Shown piece by piece: positions 63,058 to 64,000 of a stretch of DNA of 64,000 nucleotides; position 1 is the first letter of the stretch, and each line of letters begins with the position of its first letter. The notes beneath the pieces are model-generated. The model saw only the letters and a list, made by a program, of their open reading frames with translations, was not told where the DNA came from and did no database searches. This DNA comes from Rhodospirillaceae bacterium. Lineage in GTDB: Bacteria > Pseudomonadota > Alphaproteobacteria > DSM-16000 > Inquilinaceae. Position numbers and translations under genes: made by a program. The stretch spans positions 1 to 64,000 of the forward strand of contig JACKIG010000014.1 of the NCBI GenBank assembly GCA_020638595.1. Reading direction: 5' to 3'.

Positions 63058-63944
63058 CAGTCGGTCCGGGTCTTGGGATCGATGACGTCGCGCAGGCCGT
63101 CACCGATCAGGTTGAGCGAGAACACCACCAACAGGATGGCCAGCCCTGGGAAGACGGACAGCCAGGGCGTGTCCAGGATCTTTTCGAAGCCTTCGCGGAT
63201 CATGCCGCCCCAGGTTGCCGTCGGCGGCTTGACCCCGAGGCCGATGAAGCTGAGCGAGGCTTCGACGCGGATCGCCGTGGCCAGCCACAGCGACCCCATC
63301 ACCAGGATTTCCGACAGGATGTTGGGCAGAACGTGCAGCAGCATGATGCGCGTGTCGTTGAAGCCCAGTGCGCGGCAGGCTTCGACGAAATCGCGTTCCT
63401 TCACCACGATGGTCGGCGCGCGGGCGATGCGCGCGAAGGGCGGGATCGCCGTCAGCGAAATGGCGATGATCAGGTTCTGGATGCTGGGTCCCAGCATGGC
63501 GACGATGACCAGGCCCAGGATCAGGGCCGGGAAGGCCAGCAGCACGTCCATGGCCTGCATGATCACGGCGTCCACCTTGCCGCCGCGATAGCCGGCATAG
63601 AGCCCGATGGTCGAGCCGATGAGCATCGCCGAGCCGATGGCGGCAACGCCGATGAACAGCGAGATGCGCGCCCCGTAGAGCAGGCGCGAGAGGATGTCGC
63701 GGCCGTAGCTGTCCGTCCCCAGCCAGAATTCGGCACTCGGATCCTCCATGCGGTGGAGGATGTTCTGCTCCAGCGGGTCGTGGGGGGCGATGATCGGTGC
63801 CAGCAGCGCCAAGACGACGACGGTCAGGAAGATGACGACGCCGACGGACGACAGCTTGTTGGCCCGGAACGCCTTGAGCGCCTGGGCGATCAGAAGGGCG
63901 CGGCCGGTCTTGGCGGGCAGGCCGGGATCGGCGACGGCGCTCAT
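63057..63944 (-). CDS. Second peptide/opine ABC importer permease, DppC class
   Basis: 295-residue permease with six helices. The LGTDSYGRDILSRLLYGARIS motif near residue 75 and the EAA-like loop (EACRALGFNDTRIMLLHVLPN) are diagnostic of DppC. The ATG at 63944 overlaps the stop of the DppB-type gene by 3 bp. Confidence 0.95.
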   Translation of the reverse strand: MSAVADPGLPAKTGRALLIAQALKAFRANKLSSVGVVIFLTVVVLALLAPIIAPHDPLEQNILHRMEDPSAEFWLGTDSYGRDILSRLLYGARISLFIGVAAIGSAMLIGSTIGLYAGYRGGKVDAVIMQAMDVLLAFPALILGLVIVAMLGPSIQNLIIAISLTAIPPFARIARAPTIVVKERDFVEACRALGFNDTRIMLLHVLPNILSEILVMGSLWLATAIRVEASLSFIGLGVKPPTATWGGMIREGFEKILDTPWLSVFPGLAILLVVFSLNLIGDGLRDVIDPKTRTD

Positions 63945-64000
63945 GAGTACTTCACCCTCGGGTCGATCAGGCCGTAGGTCAGGTCGGTCAGCAGGTTCAC
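63941..64000 (-). CDS. Second importer permease, DppB class (C-terminal fragment)
   Basis: Only the last 19 codons are inside the window, reading VNLLTDLTYGLIDPRVKYS and a stop at 63941. This is the standard end of DppB-type permeases. The gene continues beyond the right edge, and the binding-protein gene is presumably further upstream. Confidence 0.85.
   Translation of the reverse strand: MNLLTDLTYGLIDPRVKYS

Overview
The window is about 64 kb of high-GC chromosomal DNA from an alphaproteobacterium, most probably of the Rhodospirillales type. The evidence is a circularly permuted two-piece tmRNA gene next to an alpha-type SspB gene, a three-gene proton-translocating transhydrogenase, COQ9, a malyl-CoA lyase-like enzyme, FAD-dependent ThyX, and many ABC and TRAP uptake systems with alphaproteobacterial layout. 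The exact genus cannot be read from the sequence.

Layout. 1-3.7 kb: a sugar-type ABC importer operon on the minus strand (binding protein, two permeases, ATPase cut by the window edge). 3.9-8.6 kb: bfd, a nucleoside hydrolase, a malyl-CoA lyase-like enzyme, accA, a lipoprotein and a LapG-like cysteine protease relative. 8.8-20.4 kb: mostly housekeeping genes (secA, a membrane protein, uspA, thyX, tmRNA, sspB, COQ9, def, rpsU, GNAT, pntB-pntAB-pntAA). 20.6-28.6 kb: a minus-strand block with a membrane PAS protein ending in a degenerate HD-GYP domain, a LapG-like protease, and a complete type I secretion system (HlyD, ABC, TolC). This looks like a Lap adhesin-retention system whose c-di-GMP receptor is HD-GYP-like instead of LapD; the adhesin is not in the window. 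28.9-30.5 kb: gamma-glutamyltransferase. 31.4-36.9 kb: a complete dipeptide/opine-type ABC importer. 36.9-46.9 kb: catabolic genes (two SDRs, a TRAP transporter, enoyl-CoA hydratase, CoA-transferase, Gfo/Idh oxidoreductase, GH88-like glucuronyl hydrolase). 46.9-52.1 kb: hemerythrin, a large SAM/adenylate cyclase/ATPase/TPR protein and two small unknown genes. 52.2-57.0 kb: a regulatory island. 57.0-64.0 kb: a second peptide/opine ABC importer in one minus-strand operon with four flavin and iron-sulfur oxidoreductase subunits.

The most unusual item is at 54.3-56.4 kb. A single 676-residue ORF joins a complete cytochrome P450 (I-helix AGHETT, ExxR, heme Cys404) to a complete LuxI-type acyl-homoserine-lactone synthase (Arg480, Phe484, Trp490, Asp502, Asp505, Arg525, Glu557, Arg560 in family order). 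It is divergent from a LuxR receptor gene. The 182-bp gap between them holds a perfect 20-bp dyad of lux-box size, placed just upstream of a -10-like hexamer. A PraR-like XRE regulator follows downstream and a second XRE regulator lies beyond luxR. The reading is a quorum-sensing module whose signal synthase carries its own oxygenase, so that the signal is probably an oxidised AHL. The architecture is seen directly; the chemistry is inference.
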